A DNA stretch of 64,000 nucleotides from Formicarius rufipectus (GCA_013399695.1 VXAU01006140.1:62198-126197), one strand, 5' to 3'; counted from the first letter of the stretch, positions 46,371 to 60,062 are shown. Program-made: numbers and translations. Notes: generated by a model from the sequence alone, not told the origin.

Positions 46371-49300
46371 CCGCTCCTCCCGTGGAGGAGGCGCAGTGGC
46401 TGCGGCTCAGCTGGTCAGCAGATGCTGCCGGTGACAGGCAGTTCCTGGAAGTGTGGAAGCCTCGGGCAGGTTGTGCTTTCCGGCCCAGGGGACCCACACT
46501 TCCCATGTTGCCTGCACTTCTCCCTTTCTCCGGCTGTGCTGTCCGTGCCTTCCTGCCGTGGCCCGTCCCGTCCGGGCTCTGAGTCACGGCTGAGTCATGG
46601 CGCTGCCAGGGAAGGAGCCTCCAGCCCAAAGGCTGGCTCAGCCACCTCCTCCTTCACCCAGGACTCCTCTTCGGCACGAAATAGGAAGGGATGGGCACAT
46701 CACCTGGTCCCTTCCACCTTTGTAAAGTTGTTTATAGCAGTGCTGTTCTCATCACACTTTTGCCACTACTTGGCCTTGACATAAATGATGCTGTAAAGGC
46801 CACGCCACAAGGATCGGGTCCACAGAGCCGTGTTTGGTTCCAAAGGTCCTGTGCTGAGCTGGCCTAGTGCCTTTTGGAGGGAGGTGTCTCAGGCTGTAGA
46901 AGCATCCAAAGCCCAACAGCTTTCTTGGACTTTTTTGAGTTTCTGCAACAGGTCTGAAAATCTCATGGGATAACTTTGAGGGCTTCATTCTCCTTGTGCA
47001 AAGGGAGGTGTGGAAGAGGAGTTGTAGCATCCCTTTTTTCAAATCCCAAAGGTCTCCCATTCCCCTACTGGAGAAAGCTTTGAATTCCTGTTTTGTATTC
47101 ATGTTCACCTTGTTCATACCTCAGTCTTCACCCAACACTAACATGAAGGGAGCCATGCTGAATTTCCCCTGGATAGGAGAATCAAGACTTTTTTCTTAAT
47201 CTTGGGTGAAATGGTACATTTGTTCCTTGTCCTAAGGTACATGTTTGCATCAAGCCTGTGTACTACATAAGCCCTGAACCCACACCAGTACAGTGACAGA
47301 GGTACTGATTGGGTTTGAAGTGCTCAGAGAACCCTGTTCTTCTGATGCCCAGCAGACTGATGGGCAGCTCAAGCAGTGGCTATTTTGAGGCAGTTCTCTC
47401 CAGCAGTGTTAGTGCTTTTGCTGCCAGCCCACTCGCTCTGCTGTGGGCTTCTCCTGTGGTGTGTAATTGCTCAGGTGCTTGTTTGGTGAGTGGCCATCCC
47501 ATCTAGCTGTTGTCCTGCCTTCTTGGCCAAGTGGTACAAAGTGAACTGGAGAGGAATAACCAGCTCCAGTGATCTGATTTTACAGAGAGGTAGATCTCCC
47601 AGCTCTCCTTTGGCCTATGAATATCATCTATTCGTTTCATCCTCAGGAGGCCTTTCAGGACAAACCCCACTGTTTACCCCACGCAAAGGCAGGATGGAGG
47701 TTTGGCTTGTTGCTATTTATGGTCTGGAAAGCAGCAGATCCACTGGGAAAGCTGAGACCAGGCTCCAAGTCCTGTGCCCATACCACTGTGCCACCTCTCC
47801 TAGTGTCTGGCATTAAAGACAGCCTTCAAAAGTTTGTAAACCCTCTTGCAGCTCAAGTTCTAGCACAAAGCCACCAGCCCATAGGTGGTATCGGGCAGCC
47901 CTCTTAAACTGCCTCCCTGCTCCTTTGGTGGGTGTAGCAGAGGCTGAGCCAAGACTGAGGGCGTTACCAAAGAAAGCAAAGACTTATTTTTGGCATTGAA
48001 ATGGTTTCCTATTCCAGGCGAGTCTGGGGAGCAGCGTGGTTGTGTACCCAAGGATTTAAACAGTGCATTAAACAGAGGGGTTACACTCTGGGTGGATTTC
48101 AATCAAAAACTATAATTACATCAAATAGCAAACGGAAATGGAAAAAGGGGATTACTGACTCGACCCTGGATGCTGTTGGTTGCTGAACCTGCTCCATTAT
48201 TCACACCCCCTCTATTGCCTGAGGTGGGGTGTGTATGTGTGTGTAGGCAGTAAGGCCCCCCTCCTTTTTCCATTTCCTTCATCCACCTGATGAAGTCAGA
48301 GTCCCTATGCCAGTATCAGTGCTTGGAGGAAGGTTGGAATTTGCATGACTTGGATATGGGACTTTGCAAGGCAGGTTTGATCTCCGTGGGCAACTCTTCC
48401 TGGCTCCAGGCAGGAAGAACTGCTCAGTTCAGGGAGTCGTGGGAACCCCCAGGCCCACAGGCTTTCTCTCTTTTTCTCTCTTGTTATCAGACCGGTGTTT
48501 TGGACTCAGCTCTGCTCATCCTTACGGAAACTGGAAAGCTCCAGACTGCAAATGGGAAGTTTTTTCTAACCTAGGGGGTCAGAGTAGTCTTTAAAACTCT
48601 CCTTGAGTTTGTAGAGCTGTTCTGGGCCTGTGTTCAGTCTCTAAAAGCAGAGACTGTCTTGCTTGGTATGACCAAGCCAGTCCTTCCCAGTTGAGGACTT
48701 AGCACACACCTGAACCCACAGTTTGGGCTCCCAGGTTTGCTCTCTGGTTCAAGGGGGAATGTGGTTTCCTGCAGTACTTTGAGATACTTGGCAGGTTCCA
48801 GTTTGCCACTTCTGCTACCTGGCACTGCAGTGCCTGTCACCTACCTCCTGGTCTTCATCTGCCTTGTGTCATTTGTTCTGCTCTCCCAGTCCCTCCTGCT
48901 GTCTCCCTTCCTTCCTGTTGTGGGCAGGTTGTGTCTCTACATGCCTGTCACACACCTGAGGGTGTGCAGAGATGGCTGGAAGTCTTCACCAGGCAGGGAG
49001 GGTAAGGAATTCAGTCCTCCACTGCCTTCCCCAGGTGGCTTTCCAGATGCCTAACCCCAGATTCCATAGCCCAGCCCAGCTCCTGTTTGATGGGATCTCT
49101 TCCTCTCTGTCCTAAATGGGTGAGATGTGCTGGAGCTGCAGAAGGGCTCTGCCTGGTGCTCTGCTCTCCCAGCATCTGCTGCACCCTGGCCAGATGCGCT
49201 GCCCCCTTTTCACCTGTGGCACACTCGGAGCTGGGGGAAGTGACCCAAACGTGTGTGGACAGTTCCTGCATGGTTTGGGAGGCACAGGAAGAGGACAATA

Positions 49301-50985
49301 GTCTTTCCATGTTTTGAATAGTGGTAAATCCATACAGGGTGAGATTTTGCCAGTGCTGACTGCACTTCCCTGGCACTGACCTCACCTTATCATGAACACT
49401 TGGGAGAAATGTAAGAAAAGATTCTTTTCTTACAGACAGGTCTTCAATTTTGTAAAACCATACAGTGAACTGGAAAAAAAATCTAAATGCAGGTTTTGCT
49501 GAAAATAATTTAAATACAGTAAAGAAACTCAGCCTTAGTTAAAAACTGAAATCCCTTTTGGCAGGTCAGGGAAAAAAACAGTGGTACTTATTAGACCAAA
49601 CTTTTCATTATACAAACAGGGAAAATATTCTTAAAGACAAAAGTATGACCAAGACACTATCCCAATTTGTTTTTCTTTTTCCTTATGCATTTTACTGACT
49701 TTAATTTTAAATGTATTTTATGCTCCTTCTGCAGTATTAAGAGTCCAGACATAATGACCTAGGGGACTAGTTCATGAAAACAAAAACCTTAAACAAACTG
49801 ATTATCTCACTGTTCAAAAGAACTACAGTGGGAAAAATACACGGTGACAAATAAATTACATCAAACATTCTAAAATCTATCTTGATTTTAGATTTGTTTT
49901 GTTACACACTCCAGAAAATAGAAAAGTAAATCCTAATGGAAGAAAAAAATTGTAAGAGGCAGAGGAAGGCTGGATTTGTCCTACTTTGAGCTTGAATTTG
50001 TTCCTCATCGTGCAAAGTCCTGTTTCTGCGGCGTGAATGAGCCAGAGCCAGAGGAGCTCCCTGGTCCAGGGCCTTAATGGCTTTTATGATCCAACTGTGA
50101 CACTTCTGCTGCTTCCTTTTTGCCATTCCTAACTGTATTTTGGAAATGACAACCCCTTTGTGTTCTGCTGTCCTTGTGTAAACCCCAGTTACCTTTCATC
50201 AAATGATACGATCTGAGCAGACGTGAAATAAAAGGTTTGATTTTAAAGGGAGATCACTTGCAGGTGTGGAAAAATATGAGCAGAGAGTGAGGTTGAAAGA
50301 GGTTGAAGCAGCAGCATGTAGAGTTATGGCACTGCTGTGGAGAGGTGTTTAACACTCCAGCTGAAGCCTTCCAGAGCTGCAGGTGCTGAGGAATTTGGAA
50401 GACCCAGGTGTGTAGGTTTTAAAGGAGAACTGTGCCTGACCATTTGCAGCACTGCCTGTTCCTCCTGCCCGCTCGGCTCGCGGGTCCTGCCCCGATGGTC
50501 CTGCTGCTGGGGAGGGTGCTGGGCCAGAACCCCCGAGGGCAGCACTGCTGGCAGGAGCAGCTCACCTCGGGGAAGTGATCTTCATGGGTTACTAGTTTTA
50601 TCAGCAGCACATCCTTTTCTGCAGAGAGAAGGAAGAGCGGAGAGAAATTCCATCCGGCTCTGCTGATTCAGTGGAGTAAAGAGGTGGAATTCATTAGGAA
50701 AAAATTGTTTACGGCACAGCTTTAGTCAGAGGGTCTTCCATTTTAGTGTCCTGCTTTTTTGTGAGAGATTGTGTGAAAGGCAGAGCAGGCACTGGGGGAT
50801 GCTTGGTGTTTGTGTTTTTATTTTTTCATTAAAGTTTAATTGCGTGACTTGTTACGTGATGGAACTTCTGGAAATGCCTGTTGTAGCTGCTTGCAAAATG
50901 ATTTTTGATTTGTTGTGTTTGAATCTTAGGTGCAGGAGTGTTAGACCTCAAAGAGTTATTCAGACATGCATATAGAGAGAAACCA
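46371..50985. other. Non-coding DNA
   Basis: No supported gene over 4.6 kb. The first 250 bases remain GC-rich; 49390-49930 is AT-rich with A-runs. The piece ctaaaagcagagactgtcttgcttgg near 48640 faintly recalls the 3' region of the old repeat at 28542-28685, but not enough to call it. Confidence 0.5.
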
Positions 50986-50988
50986 CAT

Positions 50989-51012
50989 GTGTGTGTGTGT
51001 GTGTATATATAT
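50989..51012. repeat. (TG)n(TA)n compound microsatellite
   Basis: About eight TG units run directly into four TA units. A typical compound dinucleotide microsatellite. Confidence 0.95.
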
Positions 51013-52683
51013 AGAATAGGTTTTGATTAATGAAAGAAAGGAACTGAAACTGCTGTGAGAGAAGAATCTCCTTTATTTGAAAGCTCTCCTGCTACATCAC
51101 TAGGACAGAGAGTAAGTGCCTTAAAATTAGTGTAACTATAATTTATATCCACCGTAAGGACACTCTGCCTCCTGATCAGTAATGGAGCTTTAAATATAAA
51201 TGGGTCCTCTTCTTGCAAACACTCAGATATTTTCTTTACTCACATGAGGTGTCAAAGGAAGGGTTTCGGTAAGGAAAGTAGAGCATTTGCATAAGTACCC
51301 ACAGCATCAAACAACACAGAATTTGGATGGCATAAACAATAACAATCACATTAAAATCATACAGCTTTAATAGTTTAAAAAAATAACAAAAACATGGAAA
51401 CTGTAATAGATGTTGCCTCTGTATCGGTATCGATTTCATAATTTGCATTGCCTTAATCTTGGGTGGGTGAAGATTAAGAATCTCCACGTAGAGGTTTGTG
51501 TGTGCAATAAGCAGGAACATCATAAGCAGCTTTCCTTGGCCTGGAGATGATGATTTAGGGCAACGTGTTTCCTCCATAAAACCTGGGGTTTGGAAAACAA
51601 AGGAGGATCTTCATAAATAAAAACCTTGAAAGGAAAGTACCCACTAAACAATGAACTAGGGGAGAAAGTTCTTACTTCAAGCAAGTTTTCCAAACTTTGT
51701 GTTGTAAACATGAGAGCAAAGTGACCTCCAGATGCACACATGAAACTGATGTTTTTCCCACTGTCCAACACGTCAATTCCCAAAGGAAATTTGGAGTGTA
51801 AGTGCTGAAAAAAGGGGAAAAGGTAGAAGATGTGTTTGTATTCTATAATCGAGCCTTTTGTGTATAAAACATTTATACCTGTTTAACTTGAGATGTGGTA
51901 GTTAAACTGATAGCCTGCACTGAAACAGCTATTTTGGCTCAGTTCTTAATTGGTAACCTTATTTTTATGTGGATTTTGTAGAAAAGAGATCACTCTGTAT
52001 TAAACCGTTATGTGTTTGTATGAGGTAACTTCTTGTACACATTTTTAAAAATCCATGTCTTTGAAATACTGTTAATCAACTATGAAATACGGAGTAGAAG
52101 GAAATTCACTCTGTAGAGCATTTGTGAATTAAGGTTAACACACTCATAAAATGATGATGAAAAAATTAGCAATGGTCACCTTCAGCCTTGGTTCCTTTGA
52201 AACTGAGCTCTGTCATAGTAAAAAGCAGTTCACTCAGACTTGAAAAAGGAATCTCATCTAAAACCTTCCCAGCAAATGGTGGGGCTGAGCTGCTTTTGCC
52301 TAAAGGAAGTGGGGATTTCTTGCTTCCCGTTGGGTTTCTGGTCAATGTGAGCTCTGGTTTCCACAGAACTGTGTGATGAGCCTGTCCCAGGATGTGCTTC
52401 TGCACCCAGAATTTCTTGTTGCTTCCTGCTCCAGGTAAGTACAGGTTTCTGAAAAAAACCCCCTGCTTTTCCTGGCCATCTTTTCAATGAGTCTTTCTCT
52501 GACCCAGATAGTAACCAAAGCTTGTCCCAGATTGATCCCCTGCTGAGCAGCTTTGCTGTTGTGGGGTGGCATCTTTGAAAAAAATAAATTAGAAAAAAAA
52601 ACCAACACACAAAACATCAGTCTTTATGTGGAAATAGCACTTTCTCTTTAGACTGTGAAGTTTGTTTAGCAAAGAAGGGGATA
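51013..52683. other. Non-coding AT-rich DNA
   Basis: No supported gene. The part 51835-52160 is AT-rich, repeat-free unique DNA of the type seen in conserved non-coding regions. An A-rich patch lies at 52577-52610. Confidence 0.5.
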
Positions 52684-52800
52684 ACCTAGTGGTTAGAGCA
52701 CAGACAGAAATTTTATCTTCTAGCTCTGACTAAATTGCTGTTTGAGTTTGGTCAGGTTACTTTAACTCCTTGTTTTCCCACCGTCACTGTGAAGTGAAGA
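52684..52800 (+). repeat. MIR-like ancient SINE remnant
   Basis: The words cctagtggttagagcac, then tcttctagctctgactaaattgctg, then tttggtcaggttactttaactcc, then ttttcccaccgtcact follow the MIR layout from the tRNA-derived 5' part through the core. This is one of the more complete copies in the window. Confidence 0.75.
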
Positions 52801-55800
52801 ATTCCCCTGTGGCATTCCATGCAGCAAAGCTGGAAGTTTGACTGGACAGCAAATACATCTGCATACATGGGGATTTGATGTCAGAAATCCAAGGATGTCT
52901 CTGAGTTCCCATGCACTTGCTCGATTTTTTCAGTGAAATAACTCTGGCTTTTAAAACTAGCAAAAGCAATTAGTTCACTCCAGGGACCAATAGGTGGAAA
53001 CATGTCATTTTAAAAAATGGATTTGATTGTGGGGATCTCTGAGGCTTTGTATTAGGCTGGCATATCTCTGCTGCAGGGGATGTCTGCAGGCACTGGGGTT
53101 GCTCTGGCTCAGCCCGGGGTACTCGTGACAGCCCCGCACATCCCTTCAGCACAGGCCTGGAAGGGACCTCTAATGCATAATTGTAACAACCAGAACACTG
53201 CATGTGCACTTCTAAAATTGGCTGGGTTAATAAAACGTGCTGATTGCTCCCTGAGGATATCAAGGGACTGGATGATATTAGTGAGGGTCACCAGTTCAAA
53301 TCTGGGGCAAGTTAGCAGTGACTGCAGCAGCCGTGTTACGGCCCTGTGTGCTTTCCCCCAGGTTTCTCCCAGGCAGGTATCTCCGTCAGCACTGTGCTGG
53401 CAGCTGGATTCAAAAAGGAGGAGGGTGACTCTGTGTGGTGCTGACATGGGGCGTCAAAGGCCAAAACGCTTTCCCAGTTCTGCTCGGGATTTCAGCCCCC
53501 TTTCCAGTGTAAGTTTAAAGCACAAAACTGCTCACCCACGTCCTCTGACTTCAGTACTTCTGTCACAAATCTACCACCTTACCTACATACTGGAAACAAC
53601 AATTAATATTGTGTGGTATGTTTTAAACAAAGATGGTTGATTTCCAAGAGAAAGGCAGAGTGCAAATATTTGACACTTTCTCTTACTGGCTGCTGGTTAC
53701 AAGAATTCAGGCTGTCCATCCAGGACAGAGAGCATTTTCTGCCTTGGGAGGCAAATTATCACCACTGTACCTGCACACTGCAAGGGAAGGGCAACAGTCA
53801 GGAGCAGTAAAACACTGTGAGGTCCCCACCTGCACCTGTGGGTGAGCAGAGGCTTCCTGGCCTTGCAGCCTTGGCCCCCTTTGGGCTGCCGCGGTTCAGC
53901 AGGGGTCTCGTGAGGGTGCGTGTAGGAAATCGGTGGTTTCTGGCTGTGCTCTCTGCAACATCCCACCGCTCCAGGACACTTGGGAGGCTGAGCAACACGA
54001 CACGCTGAGCAGGAGGGCAAGCTTCTGGTCAGGCACTTGTATTTTTGCTGCCTTAGCTGCTGTTATAAATTCCTCACTCCTGCCTTTCACTTCTGATGTT
54101 CTTCCCTTGGCCACATCAAGGCCGGGTTTGTTACCTCCGGCTCCCTGCGGACGCGGCAGCTTCAGGCAGTGAAATATGCTGCAGCCTTTGGAGGGAGGAC
54201 AGACCCGCTGCTGGGAATGCAGAGGGAGAGAAGGATTCCGGGAACACCACCCAGGCTGCTGCTTCCCTCAGCCCTGCCTGCAGCCACCTGCCTGTGCACA
54301 ACCATCACACCTGCCACTCGGGTGGCAAAAGCGCTCTGGGATTTGGAGTGTGGATTGAAAAACAAACAGCAGAGTGTGGAGGTGGCACAGAGACATCATT
54401 GCCCCTCCTTGCCACTACCCAACTGGGCAAGCAAGGTCAGCACAGCTCCTAAATTAATACATCCTATAGTAAAACGGATGGACTGGGGAGCAGTTGTAAT
54501 ATTTGTGCCTAGAAGGAACAGAGGTAGGTGAGGTTGTCTGAGGTTCCTTTGGGATTGGACATGGAGGAGCACAGTCCTAGTGACTGGACATGGATCTTTA
54601 TGGTAGATGTGAAAGTGTGCTTTAGGCACCTGGATCCCTATTGCCCCTGTTTTTTCCAGTGGTGCTGTACAAAGTTAGTGTTTCAGATCCCTGTCTTCAA
54701 GCCATTCAAAGGCTTGAATATACCTGCAGGACTGAGACCCAGCTGACAGTGCACAAGAGGGAGAAGAGATGAGTGTTTTGCTGGAGTAGAACAATGGAGT
54801 TTGCTATTGATGTTCAGTGTTTGGAACTGGAGAGGCTGAGGGAGCCCACCCCGATCCCTCATATGTAGCTGTGTGACTGCTCATGGCTCTGGGAGCCCAA
54901 GGGTTCTTCTTTGGTCTTTACTATGAATGGTGGGAGACTGAAGGGCTGCAGTGCAGCTCTCTGTGTGGTCAGTGCCTGGGGGAATCTCCTCTTTCCCCAC
55001 GAGTGACTGCCCTCACTCTTGGGTGATGTCTTTCAGAAGGGCAGCCTGACTGAGAGGCACTGCCAAGTGTTATGGAATTACTGTGAAGGGTAGAAATAAT
55101 TCTTCAGGTCCTGCTACATGATGAGTGTATTCGCCCCAGGGTCTGGTTGAGGGCCACAGGCTTAGTTTGAGAGCTGAGAAGCTGAGGGATGCTCCAGGGG
55201 CTCCCCAGGGCTGCTGGGTCAGGGACCTTCACACTCTGTAGGAACTTCCCTTTTCCCTACAGGAACATCTTTATCTGTGGCTCCAGCAACTGCTGTTTGA
55301 AGTAGGAGGGAAAGGTGGGAGTTTCTCCTGGAGGGCCTGCCCCTGTCAGCGGCCTTGGGCGGGTGGAGGGGGGAGTGTGGCCAGGAGCAGGTGAACGCAC
55401 ACAGAAATGATGCTGGAAGCCAAGGCTGGTCCTGCTGATGTGGCCCTTTCTCCTGCAGCGGATCATAAAATATGGCTCAAATTTTCATTACGGCCTCTAT
55501 TGATTATCTTTTGGGACAGATGAATTATAGGGCACATTAAATTAAAAAAAAAAGGGAAATATTTGAATGAGTTTGGGAGGTCGATGCCAGAAAGGCTGAC
55601 GCACCAAGCCTTACCGGCACCTGCCTGTTCTGGGGGCCTGCTGGGCCCTTCCTGTGGTCCCTCTGGGGCAGCCTGTCCAGGGAGCTCCCCTTGGCTCTTT
55701 GAGCTGCCCTTGGGGAGCAGCAGGCTCTGCAGTGGCCATGGGCTGTGCCTGGGGACAGCCCAGAGGAGCAAGGGGAGGCTGGAACACCTGGGTGCTGTTC

Positions 55801-58800
55801 CTGAGTCCTGCCTGATGCCACGAGTTCTGCCTTTGCTGGGAGGTGACCCTGGGGACCTTCCAGGTGAACAGTGCTCAGTGGATGTCTGGCTGGCACCTAC
55901 TTTGGGGTTCTCTAACAAAAGGGGAGAACAAGGGGCTGTGAATGGGAGAAGGTCACATCATTGCATTTGGTGATGCATTTGGATCTGGTGTAAATATATA
56001 TGTGAAGGCCAACAGTGAATCATAAAAGTAGTGATGGGCTTTCCAAGGTTTCCATCCGTCCCTGCACCAGGAGAAACATCATTGCCCTAATCTCTCCGGT
56101 GCTGAGGGGTCAGGTCTTCTCTCTCCAGGATTCATTGAGCACAGGAGCTAATTCTTGATGTGGTTTGTGGTCAGGGACCTTTGGCTCCAGGTGAGCAAAG
56201 TGCCAGGATTGAATCATCCCACTGTTAGTGTAGCAGACTGAAGGCAAACCAAAGAGAGCTCTGGTGTCTTGCTGGCTCTGGCCAGCTCTGATTTTGAGGA
56301 TGCTCTTGGAACTTTATTCCTTTGGACTCTGTGCTCCTTCAGTTTTTCCAGGCTGTACCATATGCCCCACAAAGCTCTGTGCTCTGTGCAGGAGTTGGCC
56401 TGGGAAGGTTTTGTCCTTGGTTCCCTTCCCTGCCTGTGTTCCACCAGCGTGGGTGAAATCCCAGAACCTGAAATGCCGTCAGCACACTTTGCTTTCAGCA
56501 GCTGACTGGGGGGATAATGGATGTTACCCCTTCAACAAGAGCCCAGCTCCGAGCACTCCTCCATCTCCTGGTGGCAGCAGGAGAGCCCTGGAGCTGGGTG
56601 GCTGTAAAACCCCTTCTCTGTGCTCTGTTCTGGGGTTGTTTTCTGTCAGTCCGGCCAGCAGCCAGTGCTCCTGAGGAATTCTCTGTTTTCTTTTCTAAGA
56701 TTGAGAAGAATGCAGCCAGGGTCCCTCTCCAGCCACCTACAAGACAAACACCCCCCCACCCCGAAGTGCTGGCCTGCATCTGGACAGGGGGTCCTGCGTG
56801 GCACAACCCACTGCTGTCACTGACCTGGGGGGACCCCCCTTGTCCCCTCAGCGACCCCCCTGCTACCACCTCCAGCTTCTCTTCTGCAGGTCACGGCGAG
56901 CCCAGGGCGTGATCTCTGCCTTTGGGACCTCGGTCTGTGCCGTGGGGATGCCCTTCACCCACCTGTGAGGCAGATTCCCATTTGTCTGCTCGGGTGAGCT
57001 TTGCCAGCACATCTGTGTGTGCTGCAGGGGCAGCTCTGGAGGAGCCGCCGAGGCCGGGGCTGTGCTGGGACACCTCGTGCCTTGCCCGTGCCCTGCCCGG
57101 CACACCCAGCCTGGCAGAGGGGCAGCGGTGCTCCGTGGTGCGGGGCATTTTGGTGCTGCTGGACGGGACGACCGCTGCGAGTGCTGAACCCACAGGACGC
57201 GTTTGACTTCCCTGCAGATCCCTGCAGATTTCACAAGCCGTGCGCGAAGCTTTGGCTTCACCTGGGCAAATGCAGAAGGTGGTGGTTTCCATGGCTGCCC
57301 GGCCTCGCTCGGGCGACACACCCTTTTTGTGTAAGCTGGCTCCCTGGAGTCGATTGTTTTTTGGCAAAGGGCTTCATAAACTCCTCCAACAATTAAACTG
57401 GAAAGAAGAAAATAACCCAACCAAACACAGCAAACCCCATGCATTATGGAGTGAGACAGCAAACAGGTTGGAGCAGCTCCCCCACGGGCTCTGTCCCCCA
57501 ACCCCGGAGCCGGACGGGCAGAGCAGCCCCAGCTGCACTTGCTGCCCTTGGTTTGGGAGGTGCCTGTGCTGCCCCGACCCACCGAGCTGCAGTGAGCTAA
57601 CAAACATGAAGGAAAAGGTCATGTTACTCACTTTTATTTTTTCAAAGCTGCAAACATCCCTCTCTCTGGGAGGGGAGGCTGCACAGATGCCAGCTCTGAT
57701 TAATTTAAATATTTACCAATCCCATTTTTTTTTTTTAATTATGTATGTTTGTACTCTGTTTGTGTCCCATAAAATACCTGGTGTTTTGGGCGTACCCCAT
57801 TGCAGGGTGCATGAGATCACACTGAAAAAATGCAGTGAAAAACATTTTCATGCCACGACACATCAAATAGGATTTTGAATTAAGATGAAGATTTTTTTCC
57901 TCTTTTTTATCTCTGAAGTTGGGGTGAAAGGATTTTCTTTTTAAAATTCTTTTATTTAACTAGGAAGAAAAATTGTGATGGAAATCCTTTAAAAGTTACT
58001 TTTGCCTTATCTCACCATGTCAGACATCAAAAGCAGCTGTTGGTGCTGGTCAGAGCCCTGACTGGTGTGTGTTTCTGTGCTGTTTCTGGATGGGGGTGTA
58101 TTCCAGGGGAGGAATCCAGAGTGTGGAAGGCAGAGCCAGCCCTGAGCTCCCGTGTGAGTGTCAGCAGCTCCTTTCCCTGCCCGTCCCTCCTCTAGCTGGC
58201 AGCCTTGCTGTGGGGCAGGTGCTGTCTCTGCTGGCTGTGTGTCCCAGGCACAGGGGGCTCCTCTGGCTCAGGGCTCTGGGCTGCTGCCGTCACACTCAGG
58301 AGAGTTTCCTGCTGAGCTCTCCAGGGGAGTGACCCTTTGGTGACTGTCCCAGCGCCCCTGGGCACAGAGACTTGTTGGCTTGTGTGCCCCCGGGCTGAGT
58401 CCAGTACAGGAGCCAGTCTGGGCTCTGTTTTCTCCTCCTTAGTGTGGGATTTTCTATATGCTTTTGGCCATGGAGACTTGTACTCCCCTGGGAGGGAAGT
58501 TTTCTTTGTGGGTTCAAGCAATCAAAGCAGTACTGGTGTTCACCCCACCTCCTTTTAATTGCTTTCCGTGCCCATTGGGTCATAGTCTGATCTCGGGCAC
58601 ATCTGGGAAAATACAGAGCTGTTCCTTGTTAAAATGGAGCATCTCCAAACAGAGTAGTGCTGCTGGGATCAGGATCCAGCCACCTCCTTGCTGTGGTGTG
58701 GCAAGTGAGCCAGGCAGGGTTTGTCCCAAAGTCTTCAAGGCTGTCACTGGGGCAGGGGATGTACATGTATGTCTGATGGAAGGGCACTGGCACTGCTGGA

Positions 58801-59970
58801 ATGTGAACCCTGTGTTCCTTTGGGGAAGGGAAAAAAGAAGGGGGGAAATCAGGGTAGGTGTGCAGGGAGGGCAACAGTTGTCTCATCTGAGCCATTAACC
58901 AGAATTTGAAATTGGACCTGTTACTTTTGAGGAATGTAGGGCAGTGGAGATGTTGTGTGTGAATATGCACGCCGCTCTTGCCTCAGTGTCCCAGGAAAAT
59001 GCCAGAGCGTAGGATGGCAAGGAGTAGTAATTACCCTACAGCTTCAGCTCCACCACTGCACACTTTGATCACTTATTACTTTTCTATTCCTTGTGCTTCT
59101 TGCTGTAATTGTTACAAAATCTCTCTGCTTTGGGAGGGGTCCAGGACTCCAGGGCCCAATTGCATCTGCCCTGATTCAGAAAGTGGGTCATGCTGCTTGG
59201 TCTGGGAAGAAGATACTCATCTTGCTTAGCATGATATTTATTAGGAGATAGGGAAGGGAATGCAACCGCGCTGTTGCCTAGAAAATTGCTCTGGGGGGAT
59301 AGCAAAGGACTTGTGAGGGCAGAGTATGGAAAGTTCTTGCGCATCCAGTGCCTGTTGAAGCTGCGCCACATTCCCTGTGCCTGTCTTGCTGCTTCCCTCA
59401 CTGTGGGACGTGGTGTGGATACACGGCAGGATGACTGCAGAACTGGGGACAGGGAGGGCATTTGTAGCTGCTCACTCAGCAGCAACCAGGCAGCAGTGGG
59501 CTCTTTGCCTTCCTTGGACCAGAGACTGGTGGGAGTGAAGGGACGGGAAAACCAGGTCTGGGTTCTTCATTAAGATATGTGGTTTTCACAGTCAACCAAA
59601 TCTGGTTGGGGTTTGCTGCTGGACAAGTGACCAGCACCCCCTCCAAATACTTGGCAAGGTGTGACACAGTGCCCTGGAAGGCAGGAGTTCCCCTGCGAAG
59701 AGCAATTAGAAAGTCTTGACCCAAAGCCTGGAGGGATCTACTCGGTGCTGTGTCTGTCTCACTAACCCACAGAGAGAAGGCGGCTGAGTGCAGGATGGTC
59801 CCATGCTGCCACGGCAGGGTCTCACAGCAGGGGCTGTGCCACAGCCCACCTGACCCACGGGGGGAGGAGAGAACAACTGAGCCTGCCAGGCTGGCTGGGC
59901 CTGTGCTGCTGCTTGCTGTGAAATCACCCACAGGATTATCCAAAGGAAGAACTGGCAGCTCCAGTAACTT
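52801..59970. other. Non-coding DNA with GC-rich stretches
   Basis: No supported gene across about 7 kb. GC-rich patches at 53820-54450, 55600-55900, 56500-57210 and 58080-58420 carry long overlapping frames on both strands (up to 246 codons on the minus strand, 56863-57603) with no recognisable domain. The 57600-57990 part is AT-rich with T-runs. At 53291-53305, ccag-ttcaaat-ctgg has the form of a tRNA T-arm and may be a SINE remnant. Confidence 0.45.
55455..55560. promoter_or_regulatory. Candidate regulatory element
   Basis: An AT-rich island in GC-rich surroundings reads gatcataaaatatgg, ttttcattacggcc, ctattgattatctttt (PBX/HOX-like ttgattat with an adjoining GATA-type tatct) and gaattatagggcacattaaatta. 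The motif density and abrupt composition change suggest a conserved element, but this is an inference. Confidence 0.3.
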
Positions 59971-59973
59971 GGA

Positions 59974-60062
59974 GGGCCGGATCCTCAACTCATTTAAATT
60001 GGCATGAGTTCATTGCAGCCACCGAAACTGCACTGATTTTACACCAGGTGAGGATCTGGTCC
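59974..60062. mobile_element. Palindromic non-autonomous element (MITE-like), complete
   Basis: Terminal inverted repeats gggccggatcctca (59974-59987) and tgaggatctggtcc (60049-60062) match at 12 of 14 positions. The interior has the mirrored pair taaattggcat and ctgattttacaccag expected of a short foldback family that I recognise from turtles, crocodilians and birds. The copy is 89 bp and appears full length. The superfamily is unknown to me. Confidence 0.75.

Noticed and set aside
45936..46784. 282-codon plus-strand frame
   Set aside because: Its length comes from the 17-bp minisatellite, the opposite strand is equally open, and no domain is recognisable.
53140..53180. Reverse CR1 3' end (cctggaagggacctctaatg)
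   Set aside because: Only one short word matches, and the neighbouring CR1 blocks are absent.
56863..57603. 246-codon minus-strand frame
   Set aside because: It lies in a GC-rich stretch with overlapping long frames on both strands, and it has no recognisable domain or splice structure.
57240..57878. 212-codon plus-strand frame ending in a hydrophobic segment
   Set aside because: The hydrophobic part is translated T-rich DNA, there is no credible start, and the upstream half is GC-rich and open in other frames too.
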